A stretch of 64,000 nucleotides of DNA. Source: Amaurobius ferox. Lineage: Eukaryota; Arthropoda; Arachnida; Araneae; Amaurobiidae. The translations under genes and the position numbers were made by a program. Within the stretch, counting starts at the first letter, position 1. Each line of letters starts with the position of its first letter. A model generated the notes under the pieces. The model saw nothing but the letters and a program-made list of their open reading frames with translations, was not told where the DNA came from and did not search any database. The DNA lies in assembly GCA_951213105.1 (NCBI GenBank), contig OX578134.1, positions 136,313,293 to 136,377,292 on the forward strand, read 5' to 3'. This document shows, piece after piece, positions 1 through 12,339 of the stretch.

Positions 1-105
1 GCAATTGACAAGAATCTAATTCTTTCTTCTGCTGCTAACCTCATCACATATGGAATACTGATCGCAACTTTCAATGCTAATAGTTCCGCTGTTTATAATA
101 ATTAG
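1..105 (+). pseudogene. 3' end of a gustatory-receptor-like gene, cut by the window edge
   Basis: The first 105 bases read in frame as the last 34 codons and TAG stop of a gustatory-receptor-like protein. They differ from the end of the intact gene at 18641-18745 at only about five bases. The carboxy-terminal TYGILIATF motif, typical of the last membrane segment of insect gustatory receptors (TYhhhhhQF), is intact. The rest of the gene lies outside the window, so it cannot be said whether this copy works. The closeness to the copy 18 kb away indicates a recent local duplication, since the downstream flanks are much more diverged. Confidence 0.8.
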
Positions 106-1060
106 AAAAGACAACGTAAAGTAAAATGCACAAAGTAGTAAAGTAAAATGCCCAAAGTAGTAAAGCAAAACGCCCAAAGTAAAGTAAAATGCCCAACAGC
201 AATCACACCATAACTCTATTAGCCATAACTCTTAACTTTTGTTAGCAACAATTAGAAGAGAAAGCGTAAATGAAAATAACCAAAGTAGCCCTTTTGCGTT
301 TTGAAGGTTTGAGGACTGAGTAATGACGTTGCAGAAACGTATGTTGGAAGTTAAATAACATCTGATTCCAGGCGTAATCTACACCAAGAGATACATTTGC
401 ATCTTTGCTAACCTTCGCAATATATGAAACTGAAACTCAGGTGTAACATTCTAGTGTTTGCCAGAATTAAAAGAGGAAACGTAAAGTTGCAAATTTATGT
501 TTCGAAAGTTTATCGAGAACTTAGTAGGGACGTTTCAGCAACGTATGTTAGAAGTGAAATAATATCTTCGGATGACATGCTTTATCTACACCACTAGTTG
601 CATTTAAATTTATTCTAACAGTCATAATATATGGAAATGCAATCTTGGTGCAACATTCTTGTGTTTGCAAAACTTAAAAGAGGAAACATAAGGAAGCAAT
701 TTTGTGTTTAAAAAAGTTCCTGAGGCATTGCACCTACGTCTACAGCCATGCCATCCCCATATATCAGACTTAATCTATGGAACTGCAACCCTAGTAAGCT
801 GATAAATCCAAAGATTTCAAAAGTAATCCTCCAAGCTTCAGTATACGTTGCAGAAAATTCAGTTAATAAGCTATATCAAAGTTGAATATGAAGAGAAAAC
901 GAAACGGTCAGATGCCACTTGCAAACTATGGCATTCGAACCGTTGCATTTGTATATTTACAACCATTTCAGTGTATGAAACTGCAGTCTAGGTACGCGAA
1001 TGTGAAATCCAAAAACAAAATATCAAAAAATAATTTTTCTAATTTTGTTTTACATAATGC
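106..1060 (+). repeat. Degenerate tandem repeat of about 205-215 bp following the receptor
   Basis: The phrase 'aattaaaagaggaaacgtaaag' and relatives recur near 101, 249, 466, 670 and 888. Each unit also carries a near-palindrome ACGTTGCAGCAACGT (322, 529, partial at 844) and a short stretch that can be read as YGTATLV or a variant (about 420, 630, 777, 965). The same arrangement follows the receptor copies at 18746-19280 and 25086-25560. Inside the first unit a 21-22-bp piece (AAAGTAAAATGCCCAAAGTA) is itself repeated about four times at 112-200. No continuous reading frame crosses the block. Confidence 0.65.
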
Positions 1061-1109
1061 TTCGTGAATTTTTTTAAAAATACAATGCTCACGAAAGATC
1101 AAATTTTTA

Positions 1110-1830
1110 CAATTGTGTGCATTCATTCCAAGCAGCGAATTTCCAGTTTTAACAGAATAAATTCGAGTTATTTAGAATCTTAAAATATATCTGGCATGTA
1201 TTTTCTAAGAGTCACTTATTTTAAGACAGTTTAAACATAATTGTTTCCTACCATTTGAAATCTTATTCCCATAAAGAATTTAATTTAAACAGTAATTTAA
1301 ATAAGTGTGACATGTTATAGTCGTCAGACAATTTAGGAATGAAATACACTTCAAATAGAATATGTTCGAGATATTGTTGGTTGGTTGGTGTCGTGTCCCT
1401 AACATATTTATTAAGGAAGAATGTGTGCACTGCTTCTGTTTAGTCAAAGATCCGGGGCACTCGAAGGTAGAAGTCTGACTTTTGCCCCAATAAGATATCA
1501 CAACATCCATGCCCGCAGGCGGGACTGGAACCCGCAACCTGGCAGCCGAGCTATTACGAGGAAACGCCTGCCTCTTTGATCGCTCGGCCAACACATCGGC
1601 GTTCGAAATATTGTCTTAGACCTAAAACCTCTAAAATGTGCACAAACAATGTGTGTGATCCAGATATGACCGAATAATAATGTTTGGGGAAAATCTATTT
1701 AGATTTTACTTTTCTAAAATTACATATTAATGTATACAAGTATATTTTGGAATAGTACATTTCGAATTACAATCCGAAATTTCTAAGAATTCACACATTT
1801 TGGACGCTCTAGGATAAGATTAACTATTTC
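1110..1830. repeat. Segmental duplicate of 25690-26160
   Basis: Sequence from about 1110 to 1360 and from 1614 to 1830 aligns with 25690-26160 with few gaps (for example TCTGGCATGTATTTTCT at both sites). The copy here is longer by exactly one SINE. It belongs to the duplicated 3' flank of the receptor. No gene is seen in it. Confidence 0.75.
1377..1600 (-). mobile_element. tRNA-derived SINE, complete, with target-site duplication
   Basis: Read on the minus strand, the element starts with a tRNA-like head: a box-A-like TGGCCGAGCGATC followed about 50 bases later by a box-B-like GGTTCCAGTCC. It continues with an unrelated body and ends in an ACCAACCAACCAAC tail. It is flanked by the 13-bp direct repeat GTTCGAGATATTG (1364-1376) and GTTCGAAATATTG (1601-1613). 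The paralogous site at 25937-25949 has a single GTTCCAAATATTG and no insert, which fixes both ends. The head is too altered to be a working tRNA. Confidence 0.88.
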
Positions 1831-2629
1831 AACAATAAGTCCATGTGCATTTGATTGTTTCTGTCAATGAATGCCCTCATTCTAGCTAATAAATTATCCG
1901 ATGAAGTGCTATGTTATTTGGTTAGGTAACATACATTTTACCCGGACCCATGGTAGATTTTATATTGCATTATACATAGTACATATACTTTCAGTATATA
2001 GTTTATTTTTCAAACGCTTAAAGCTGTTTTACATTTGCAGCAGTTCTGTATATGCGATTGTGTATGTGAGCAATTTATTGGCCTATATTGTATATTTTGT
2101 AATTATTTGTTGACCTATATAATATATAATATATTGTAATTACTTATTAGCCTATATTGTATATGTGTTGACTAATATGGGAAGCAGTATCGTATGCATC
2201 TTCACTCTCCTTTTATAGGATTTTGTTGATCTGTAATGTAGATATTCTTGTATATATCCCTGTTTCCCATTGGTAGCAGTTCTGTATATGTAATTGTATA
2301 TGTGAGCAATATGGTATACAGTTTGTCCTAATTTTTGTCATGGTATTTTATGCACGTAGATTTACTGTCCACTATTTGCAGCTTCATCGAGCATATAATT
2401 GTGTTCCATTACACATATTTGCATCTATAATATCGAACCTTTAACTCCAAGTAATATTTCATCCCGAGATTCCCATTTTGTTTTTATTGTGTTTTCTCGA
2501 GATATGCTTCAATTGTCTCCATTTATTGTAACCCTTCGAGTTGGTGGTTTCAGATGGTTATTTAATAAATTCGGATATATTTTAGAACAGTTGTTAAAAC
2601 GAAACTGGACATGCTTTCTAAATAAAAAA
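1831..2629. other. AT-rich stretch without gene
   Basis: No convincing coding sequence. A phrase GCAGTTCTGTATATG with its surroundings is present twice (near 2038 and 2276), suggesting an old duplication of about 240 bp. The short reading frames here have no recognisable content. Confidence 0.5.
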
Positions 2630-3396
2630 TCTGATGTGGGCAACGCATGACTTTCCTTATATACTGTAATGAATTTACTACTTTTACAGTGAAAAATTGG
2701 TTTTTCTTATAGTAGATACTAATATTCTTTCCAAGATATTGAATTTTCGACAATTAGTCGTCATTTTCATTGATTTAGAGTCATTTTTATCCATTTGGCA
2801 AGATTTTCTTTAATTTGGCAACATTTCAAAAAGTCGCCAAGTTGACGACATTCCACCAAATTCGTCGCCAAAATCTCGCCAAGCTCTATGCACCAAGAAA
2901 TAAGTTAATCTTACAGCAGATAAATAACTATTGACGTTCAAATACAAAAGTATTTCTTAAAGTATATTTTTTCATAAATGGAACGCGCTAGATCCATGAG
3001 AATGATGTCACCCAATTTATCGCATGGTATTACATATGAAAAGTGAACATATTTCTCAATAGGAAATATTTTTTTTCTATTTTATATGACTTTTTGATAA
3101 TTTTTTTGAAAAATGTACAATAACTCAAGAACGGTTCATGTTAGCGTTCTAAAATTTATGTCAATCGTTTTCTAATGAAAAATTACATAAGAAATGTCTA
3201 TTTGCGTAACTTTAATAGTGGTTTTGATTTTTTGACGATTTTTTCAAAATTTCATTCGAAAATTTAGGGAGGTTCTGAACATTCGATTGCGTATAAAAAC
3301 AATAGGCTTCCAGTGTTTACGGATTGTGATTTTTGTACCAAATGTGGTTTCGAATCGGCCCATTCGTTCGTCAGTTATCGTCTCCACAGACTCACT

Positions 3397-3447
<51 letters not shown>

Positions 3448-3618
3448 TCACTCACACACACACACACTTTCACGCACACACACACACAGACATCACTTCA
3501 AAAATGTTTGATTCGTGATCAGGGATGCTTGAAACGTGCTCTCCCGTCGAAAACTCGAATTCGAATTTTCGACCCCGTCACAATACTTTCCTTATACATT
3601 CTGTATATAAGGAAAGTA
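2630..3618 (-). mobile_element. Repeat X, copy A (complete, minus orientation)
   Basis: Reading the minus strand from 3618, the copy starts TACTTTCCTTATATAC, folds back to TATAAGGAAAGT, and continues with the shared body (GACGGGGTCGAAAATTCG). It then has a CA microsatellite (3398-3488) and a CGCCAAATTGA-type stretch, and ends with TATAAGGAAAGTCATG, GTTGCCCACATCAGA and a T-run at 2625-2629. Left and right flanks both read like TTTAT, a possible target duplication. No protein is encoded. The His/Thr-rich frames over the microsatellite are artefacts. Confidence 0.85.
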
Positions 3619-4259
3619 ATAAATATGGAAAACAAACTAAATAAGAGAATAGTCACGATAAAATTGTTACTTAAATTCTGCTTTTATACGTAATCTTAAA
3701 CCAAAAAAGAATAAAATGCTTCAATTATTCTCAAACAAACAGTTCTCCTGATATTTATAATTTTTCAATTTTTTAAACATGGCATTATTTTGAAGCAAGT
3801 CTTTAAACCAAAATTCAACTAATCTTAAAACTAAATATCCTATTTAACTTCACGTTAATAGCCATTTTATGTGCTTTCCATATGACAAAGCTATAATTAT
3901 TTTAAACAAAGAAATTGAATTCGAGTCAATATAGAACATTGTGTACTATCCAAATAAGACTCTTAAAGTTCTATAAAATTATTCTAATGCAGTATTATAT
4001 AATCGGTCGCCTTGAGATTAGCAAAATAATACTTTATTTTCAACGTTCACCTAACTTTCCTCTTAGAATGTACAATGTATGTAAAGAATCTAATAAAATG
4101 AGTCAAATTTTGAATATGTATTTTAGAAATAGATGTATCAGAACTCATATTATCCGTTTTCGCAGCACAATCAAATTTTTAATTATTAGTAGCTTTCAAT
4201 ACAGTGCCTAGCGAATAATCCATTTAATAAGAATTATTAGTTACAATATTATAGAATTT
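3619..4259. other. AT-rich stretch without gene
   Basis: Nothing recognisable. There is one short open frame at 3915-4211, of low complexity, without known motifs or repeat relatives elsewhere in the window. Confidence 0.5.
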
Positions 4260-5110
4260 TGATTTTAAGAATTTATGGATTGGAACTTCGTTTTATACAG
4301 TAAATTTAGAATTTTAATTATGAATTGCAATTTATACATGGATTATATTACTTTGCCGGAGTTTCATAATTTTTGCTATAATTCTATATTCGAAATTTCG
4401 ACTTGCGCGATGTATTGTATATTAGAGTCTTTTACGACTGAGCAATAAACGAACATAGCTACTACATACTTACTTCTGTGTCGAGATTAGCTTTACGTCT
4501 TCCAACATCGAGCGATTCTAAGCATCACTGCCCGAATTTTAAGTTGGTGGCAGAAGCTAGCATTTGGTCTGAATTTATAGCATCGAACTACCATACGTGT
4601 GATCCCGGGTTCAAATCTGCCCGTGGCCAAAACCGTTGGTCCTCACAATGGGGAACTGGACCGGGAGGAATACACATTCAACGTTAGATAGCAGTCCACT
4701 GTGGGGATCTGCTGTTTTTGGCTTCGGTCAGGTTACCCCGGACCACGTGTATGATAGCCCGATGCTGTAAGGTTAGATCAAAGCTTGCTTCGGATCTGAA
4801 CTTGTAGTTTGGGTATTGATGTTTATCAGGGTCGATCGATGTTTGAAGTCGCGAAGTCGGTCTCACCACACACTCTCTCTTCTAGAAAAGGGCTCGGTCA
4901 ATCGAAGTTGGAAGATAAGAAGAGGCTGCCACACTTCCTTCACGAGATTTCGTTACGTCAATACAGCAAGTGTATGAATTTACTCTGTTGTATTTGTACA
5001 CGCAACTTTATATCACCTCGGAAAACATTTTGTCTAGATTAGGCTGGTGCGTATACAGAGTTTTTATGTTTTATACTATATATAATGCAGATACAAGAAA
5101 ATAATAGAAG
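4260..5110. repeat. Segmental duplicate of 26250-27120 with a tRNA-like piece
   Basis: This block matches 26250-27120 closely, starting GATTTTAAGAATTTATGGAT and running to the 'aacattttg...agattaggctg' phrase near 5020 and 27015. Within it GATCCCGGGTTCAAATCTGCCC (4598-4620) resembles a tRNA T-arm with box B, so the middle part may be an old tRNA-derived SINE. A related fragment (TGCCCGTGGCCAAAAC, 26199) occurs without the rest, which fits a dispersed element. The open frames at 4478-5042 and 26627-27052 are not conserved as proteins between the two copies. Confidence 0.65.
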
Positions 5111-5860
5111 ATGAAAATTCAAATTCAAGGATGATAAAGGATTTACATGATTTGGGCACCATTTACAACAAACAAACTCCGTTTAGCGAGTCTGTCTGTC
5201 TGCAGAAGATATGCATCTATTATTAAAATGTCCCCAATCCCTTATTAAAAAATACTTTTCTCTCTCAAATATGAATAAATTAGAAGATTTATTAGATATC
5301 AAGTCTGTTAAATAAATGCAATTTAAAATAACACATTAGTTATTACTCCTGTCAGGAATTTTATAATTTTGCATTTTCTTAGTAATACTTGAATATTGTT
5401 AAAGTGTATAGAAATATGCTTCCTAAAAACCTAATGTAATTAATGTTGTCTCATTTAAGGCATCTCTTTACATTCTTTTCATAATTTTCTCAAGATGTGA
5501 CAGTTTTTGAGGATGTTTGTGGTGATTTTTAGATTTTTATTTTATACAAGATAAAAATTAAATACACGAAAGATAACAATATAATGATTAATAATATTCT
5601 ATACCATAAAATTAGATTAATATTCTTATGACTACACACTATCAAGTGAATTATTTTAATTATCATATTTAAAACGTTATTATTTTTTATCTGCGTATTT
5701 CTATTTTTGAATATTTTTATGTTTTCACGTTTGTGTTGATGATGAGCTGGATCTTGAAAAAAAATACTATAGGAAATTCTTTAAAAAAATTATACATCTT
5801 CCTTCAGCCAATTTAGTTTGTATTGATTGACATGGAAATCCGAGCGGTGTAGATACGGTG
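5111..5860. other. AT-rich stretch without gene
   Basis: No gene, RNA or repeat boundary could be recognised here. Confidence 0.5.
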
Positions 5861-6258
5861 CAGTGGTTTGTTTGTGAATGGTATAATTATATCTTAATTT
5901 CATTTTTTAAGCTTCTAAAGTAAATTGCCTAATTTTGAATTTTATTCTATTTAGAGGAGACCTTACACCATGATTGTCACAACAAAATTGAATCGCAAAA
6001 TTGTCTTAGTTTTGTTTACGCGGATACGCGTTTTTGTACATGTGGTCCGCGAGTATCTGACTCAAATGTGACCGGCGAGTTTCTGAATCAAATGTGACCC
6101 GCGAGTTTCTAAATCAAATGTGACCCGCGAGTTTCTAAATCAAATGTGACCCGCGAGTTTCTAAATCAAATGTGACCCGCGAGGTCCTGAATCAAATGTG
6201 ACCCGCTAGCCTCTGAATCAAATGTTGCCCATGATTCGAAAATGGTTTAAGACCACTG
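5861..6258 (-). mobile_element. Possible hAT-type terminal fragment carrying a minisatellite
   Basis: Read on the minus strand from 6258 the sequence starts CAGTGGTCTTAAACC, the usual form of a hAT-superfamily terminal repeat (CAGNGGT...). It then runs into GGGTCACATTTGATTC repeats. A second CAGTGGTTTGTTTG lies at 5872 but in direct, not inverted, comparison it matches only over the first seven bases. No 8-bp target duplication was found. Either a small non-autonomous hAT element or one end of a decayed one; the left boundary is a guess. Confidence 0.35.
6042..6226. repeat. 26-bp minisatellite, about seven copies
   Basis: The unit GTGACCCGCGAGTTTCTAAA + TCAAAT repeats with starts at 6068, 6094, 6120, 6146 and 6172, exactly 26 bp apart. 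More diverged copies lie on both sides. It stands out by its CG dinucleotides in AT-rich surroundings. Copies in the middle are nearly identical, so the expansion looks recent. Confidence 0.9.
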
Positions 6259-6259
6259 A

Positions 6260-8046
6260 TATAAAATATTTCAATCAGAACGTTGCTCAACTTTCCGAAT
6301 ATCAGATAAGATTTTGTCTCATTCCAGAACGGAGTTTTGTTTTGGAATAGTAAAATTTTTAAAACATTTGCATAGTTTCTAACAAGCCGTATAATGCGAC
6401 AATGCAGAAGAAGTTAATCCCTCCAATTTATCTGAAATAATTTGTTATGAAGTCTTTCGTTTAATGAGTTAAAATGTTTCTTCATTGCTGAGGAAATGAG
6501 AATGGATGAGTTTTTTTGTTTTTCTGAGGATTCATAATTGGACACAAATTCATATAGCACAACTCCAATGGATTTGTCTGACGCAAATACTTGTCAATTT
6601 GTCAGGGATATGTTGTGACAGGAATTACTGAAATCCCCTTTTGCTTAATAATATTGCGTTATTCCAAATTCTGCATTAGCATTTGAAAAAAAAAAATTTT
6701 TTTTTAATTCCATAGTAAATGTCACTTCTTTTTTATATTTAAATTTGTTTTTTATGTAGAGCCAATGAGATGATAAACTTTCTAGTAGATGTCAACCATT
6801 AAATCGGTTACCCGTATTTCGCAGGGCGTGCCAGACCTGTGGGAGTCTGTGTCTGGTTATTAATAAAATTCTTGATGTCGCGTCTTCCTCGCTTGTATCA
6901 ATGAGTTCTATTTTGAAGAAAACTGAATGAACAGAAAACTTGTATACTGACATCTTGCTGTATAAATCCAAGTCTTCCATTCCGTCCATCGTTTTTTATT
7001 CCTCAGATTCTATTGTGCCTTTAATTTAAGTTCAAACCTGCCCATTCCACAGTTATCTCTTTATTTAGTAGTTACTTTATTTAGTAGTTACTTTATTTAG
7101 TAGTTACTTTATTTAGTAGTTACTTTATTTAGTAGTTACTTTATTTAGAGTACACAGTTATCTCTTTATTTAGTCTCTTGAAAATAAATTTAAGTTCTAT
7201 ATCGGTACTACTAAGCGTACCATCAGTATTCGTTTATCTGTACATGCTTGCGAATATTAAAAATAAAAAAAACTGTCTACTGCTCTTTTCCACTTTTTAT
7301 TAATGATAATTTTACCCCTGTTTTGGATAAAACTTTTCTCTTATATAGTTGCAATAACCCTCTAAATCATTTACTTTTGAATCGATTCTTTATTTATCTT
7401 TATCGCGAATCCTTTTGACATTTCGATCCCGTTCAGATCGCTATTTTCTCATAATGTTATTTTCTCATATTATCGTCGTTATTTTCTCATATTTTTTCAT
7501 CAATTTTTTCTTGACTTACATCCTTGACTCCCTTCGTGCATCAGCCCTTTGCATAATTTTCTGGATATATAGTCCATTTTTCTTTGCTTTTGATGACACG
7601 TTTATTGGTTGTCTTGTATTTTATGATCTATTGTTATTTATGTATTTTGTAATTTAAAAATTTTTTGGCTTGCCAGTATACGACTCTTTTAAGATCACGA
7701 CCCTCTTTCCTGGTCGGATATTATTCTTGTGTGTTAGTCTGATTTCCGTATTTGTGTTTTCGCCTGCACTTGCGGACAAGCTTTTCGATTCCGATGTACG
7801 AACCATTCCACGAACCTCGGATCAACATCTTCCAGAGAGATTAAAATGTTTTTACTTTTTTGTTGTTGAAAGCATACGAAGCCTATTCAAAAGAATATAG
7901 ATGCAATGACATAATATTTTTGAAGCGCAAGGCAGCGGAGTTATATAGGATACCTTTCTTAAGTCGGTTCTGAACGAATTCAGTGTGCTTATTTTCAAAA
8001 CTGGGCACATAAAGATTGCAGTAATGTTTAGGACGAATACTTTTAT
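6260..8046. other. Intergenic stretch with a 16-bp tandem repeat
   Basis: No gene is seen. TTTATTTAGTAGTTAC is repeated about five times at 7061-7150. The stretch 7670-7900 resembles 15770-16010 (shared AAGATCAC...CTTTCCTG and GTTGTTGAAAGC), an older duplicated piece. Open frames at 6792-6989, 7415-7657 and 7670-7900 lack recognisable domains. Confidence 0.5.
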
Positions 8047-8567
8047 TACTTTCCTTATATACATAATGTATAATGAAAGTATTGTGACGGGGTCGAAAAT
8101 TCGAATTCGAGTTTTCGACGGGAGAGCACGTTTCAAGCATCCCTGATCACGAATCAAACATTTTTGAAGTGATGTCTCTCTGTGTGTGTGTGTGTGTGTG
8201 TGTGAAAGTAAGTGTGTATGTGTGTGTGTGTGTGTCAGTGAGTCTGTGGAGACGATAACTGACGAACGAATGGACCGATTCGAACCAAATTTGGTACAAA
8301 AATCACAATCCGTAAACACTGGAAGCCTATTGTTTTTATACGCAATCGAATGTTCAGAACCCCCCTAAATTTTCGAATGAAATTTTGAAAAAATCGTCAA
8401 AAAATTGAAACCACTAATAAAGTTGCGCAAATAGACATTTCTTGTGTAATTTTTCATTAGAAAACGATTGACTTAAATTTTAGAACGCTAACGTGAACCG
8501 TTCTCGAGATATTGTACATTTTTAAAAAAAATTATCAAAAAGACATCTATATAAATAAAAATGAAAA

Positions 8568-8605
<38 letters not shown>

Positions 8606-11600
8606 ACACCATCACGGGAGAACGGCTGAACCGAATTTGATGAAATTTTGTGGGTAGCCCAGAAATAGCCCCACTTAAAATTATATCTGTGTTTTGAGCT
8701 TCTACGACCAGTGGTTCTCGGGAAATTAGTAAAAAACGAAATTTTAGTTTGTCTCATCATCACGGAAAAACGGCTAAACCGAATTTAATGAAATTTGGTG
8801 AATAGCCTTGAAATATCCCCCCATAAATTTTGTCCAAGTTTCGAGTTTCTAAGACCTGGGGTTGTCGAGATATTAATGAAAAACGGAACTTTTTCCCAGG
8901 AGTTCTACTCCCTAACTCCGTGGTTTATCCAAACGAAAAGCTTGAAAATCGTTTGAAAGTGAATTAAAATTTAATCTCTGAGTTTGATGGGAGATTTTTT
9001 GCGTTAATTAGTCACTTTCTGAAAACATGAATTGTTTGAAACATGATTTAAAGGGGAAATCTATCTCCATGGTTCATGGTTTATTTAAAACAAGCTTTTA
9101 CGGAACAATGAGAAGTATAGAGAAATCAAAATCGTTATTTAATTTCGCAGTTTATGTTATAAGACATGACATATTTAACATGTTATAAGATTCTATCTTA
9201 TATCATGTTACTCAGAAACGTAATTAAATTAAATAAATGGACATAAAAATATATTTTAGAAAAGAACGATTTGATTTTTCTTATAGCATTTTTGACTGGA
9301 TAATATCAATTACGGTCTTCAGGTTTAAAATTTATTTATATTTTCGGGGATTATTGATTCAAGGATTATTGATATTTTCAAGTTATTATGCAATTATTTT
9401 ATTATGACAAAAATTGTTTAAACTCATATATTGTTTGTTGTACGAATCTTCTACAAATACACGTGTATATCTTTTAATCTACGAGAATATAAGTAGTACA
9501 GGTATATTGACATATGTTTTGATATATATTGGCATATATTGGAATCAATTACGACCTTCTGGTATAAAGAGTACGGATATTATTGATGTTTTCAATTTAT
9601 TACGTCATCTCTTTTATTTTGGCAAATATTTTTGAGACGCATATTGTAATACGGGTAATCTTCTACTAACACATTGGCATATTTTCTGATCTGCGACAAT
9701 ATAATTAGTACGGGGTTGCATATATTCATTCAATTCCTATTTTTTCTTCTGTAAATTTGCTTACAAAAGGGGGCAGAATGTTTTATTCTTCAGATCTGAT
9801 CGTGAAGATAATTTTGCATAGTGAGAACATATATTCCTTAACTTCTCTTTAGGAGCAATAAATTTAATATTTTAACAGAATTTGCACATGATTGAGAACT
9901 TTCAGTTTCTTTAAATTATACACTCCGTACGAATAACGGGTGTGCTGTTAGTGGTTAATAAATTTTAACATTTTAAGAGGATATATCATGTTGCTCGGCA
10001 TCGCAATTAAATTAAATGTGTTTGTTAAAGTTTTTATTATTTTTTTTCGATTTAAATAATAAATAAATGGATAAATGGATATAAAAGTATATCTTATGAA
10101 TGGACGGTTTGATTTTTCTTTTAATTATATTAATTGCTGACTGCGTACATCAATTTCATTTATTTTGGCAAAGAGTTTTCAAGCTTATATCGTATTTAGC
10201 TACTAAACTCATATATTGTGTTTAGCCAATAAATTCATAAGAATGTTTCATTCAGATCTGCAAATTCAAAGCTGCTACAAATTTGGAGGGATATCGCTAA
10301 TTTGACAACTTTTCTTAAACTTTGCCAAATTGACGGAAATGTCGCCAAATTGATATAAACGACACATAAACAGCTGCCATGAACCTTCGGGTTGGTCGTG
10401 TGGCTTGGGTCTTCTACATATCAATGAATTTTTTTTTTTTTTTTTTTGTTAGAAGAGAGTACTGAAATGATGTTTGGTTAGCATTTATCTGTCAGACCAA
10501 CCATCCTACTTAGTAATACATTTAGCGAATTTTTAAAATGTCACCAAATTGATAAAAATGTTTTCAAATCTATAAAAATATCTTGAAATTGATAAAATTG
10601 CGCTACATAAATGATATTAATTGTTTTTTGTTAGGGGATAGTATTGTGATGATATTTCGTCAATTTGTCGCAAAGTGGAACTGTCAGTTCTACAGTCCCA
10701 CTTGGCGATAAATTTGGCGATTTTTTAAAATGTCGCTAATTTGACGAAACTGTCGCCAAATGTTCCATAGAAATATAACTATTTAGACGATATTTTTTCT
10801 ACCAATTTATTTGAAGCAAATGATATCATGTCGCTTAGCAACGGATTTAAATCCAATGTGTTTATGCGGCAGACGATTTTTATTAAATCCTTTCCGATTT
10901 GAATAATGAAGATATGTATATAAAATAAATTTCATTGCCATTTCATTTTGGACTGGATAATATCAATTATACTCTTCAGGTTTAAACATTATTATTATTG
11001 ATATTTTCCGGAATTATTGATTCAGGGATTATTGATATTTTTAAGTTATTACGCCATTGTTTTATTGCGGCAAAAATTGCTGACACACGCATATTGTACG
11101 TTGTACGAGTAATCTTCTAGGAATGCACGGGTATATCTTCTAACCTACGAGAATATAAGTAGTACAGGTATATTGGCATATATTTTGACATATATTGACA
11201 TATATATTGGAATCAAGTACAGTCTTCTGGTATGAAGATTAAGGGGATTAATTATATATTCAATTTATTACGTCGTCTGTTGTATTTTACCAAAAAACAT
11301 TTGTGACTCATATTGCTAAACGGGTAATCTTCTACCAATAATCGGACATTATAAGTAGTACGTGTATATCTTCCCATATAATTTTAGCACTTTAATTTTG
11401 ACATATATTGGAATAAATGACTGTCTTCAGATTTAAAGATTACGGGCTTATTGGTATTTTCAATTTATACATGTAATCTACTAATACAGGTTATATTTTC
11501 TAATATTCGCGTATATAATTAGTACGGGTCCCATACAATTTTAACGCTTTTATTTTGCATATATTGATTCAATTCCATATATTTTTTTAATATTTTCTTA

Positions 11601-12286
11601 CATAAGGGGTCCAAGATGTTTTATTCTTCAGATATGTCCATGAAGATAATTTTATATTGCGAGAACAGAGATTCTTAAACTTCTTTTTAGGAGCATTATA
11701 TTAAATATTTTAACAGAATATTTTGATTAAACATGTCATTTAGTATACTATAAGAATTTGGGCATGATTATGAATTTCAAGTTTCTTTATATTATATACT
11801 CCGTACGAAGAACGGGTATGCTGCTAGTATAAAATAAAAAGAAAAATATTTCCTATTGAGAAACATGTTTACTCTTCATATGTAATACCATGCGATAAAT
11901 TGAGTGACATCCTTCTCGTGGATCTAGCTCGTTCCATTCTTGAAGAAAGATACTTTGAATAATACTTTTGTATTTGAACGCCAATAGTCATTTATCTGCT
12001 TTAAGAAAAACTTATTTCTTGGTGCATAACGCTTGGCGAGATTTTGGCGACGAATTTGGCGGAATGTCGCCAACTTGGCGACTTTTTGAAATGTTGCCAA
12101 ATTAACGAAAATCTCGCAAAATGGATAAAAATGACGCTAAATCAATGAAAATGACGACTAATTGTCGAAAATTCAATATCTTGGAAAGAATATTAGTATC
12201 TACTACAAGAAAATCCTATTTTTTTACTGTAAAAGTAGTAAATTCATTACATTATATAAGGAAAGTCATGTGTTGCCCACATCAGA
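8047..12286 (+). mobile_element. Repeat X, copy B, split by a nested Helitron
   Basis: The 5' part (8047-8545) begins TACTTTCCTTATATAC and carries the usual body and GT microsatellite (8184-8240). The 3' part (11828-12286) resumes at TATAAAATAAAAAG and ends AAGGAAAGTCATGTGTTG...CAGA. The two halves join without loss when compared with the uninterrupted copies at 42340-42400 and 49440-49500. So the 3282 bp between them are a later insertion. Flanks TTTTAT (left) and TTTTTTTAT (right) suggest a T-rich target. Confidence 0.88.
8546..11827 (+). mobile_element. Non-autonomous Helitron nested in repeat X
   Basis: It begins TCTATATAAATAAAAATG followed by (TCTG)n and the arthropod Helitron phrase 'acggctgaaccgaatttgatg'. 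It ends with the hairpin CCGTACGAAGAACGG and then GTATGCTGCTAG. The flanking bases are A (8545) and T (11828), the standard Helitron A|T target with no duplication. Restoring the flanks gives the same sequence as intact X copies. No Rep or helicase coding is visible, so it depends on an autonomous partner. Its interior contains a diverged direct repeat (about 9230-9950 and 10910-11827), each half ending in a CCGTACGAA hairpin. Confidence 0.9.
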
Positions 12287-12339
12287 TTTTTTTATGTGTG
12301 ATTGTTTCAACTTAAAGTAAACTATATTCTATTCATTCT

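Noticed and set aside
3287..3693. Open frames with long His/Thr or Cys/Val runs in each X copy, with similar flanking peptides in copies A, B, E, F and the half copy.
   Set aside because: They are translations of the CA/GT microsatellite and of the terminal hairpin. Frames shift between copies and the similarity is explained by DNA homology.
6042..6226. CRISPR-like array.
   Set aside because: The 26-bp units are directly adjacent without unique spacers, and the genome is eukaryotic.
6792..6989. Possible carboxy-terminal piece of a hAT transposase on the minus strand.
   Set aside because: The similarity I thought I saw around LLITRHRLPQVWHAL is too weak and lacks the usual conserved residues.
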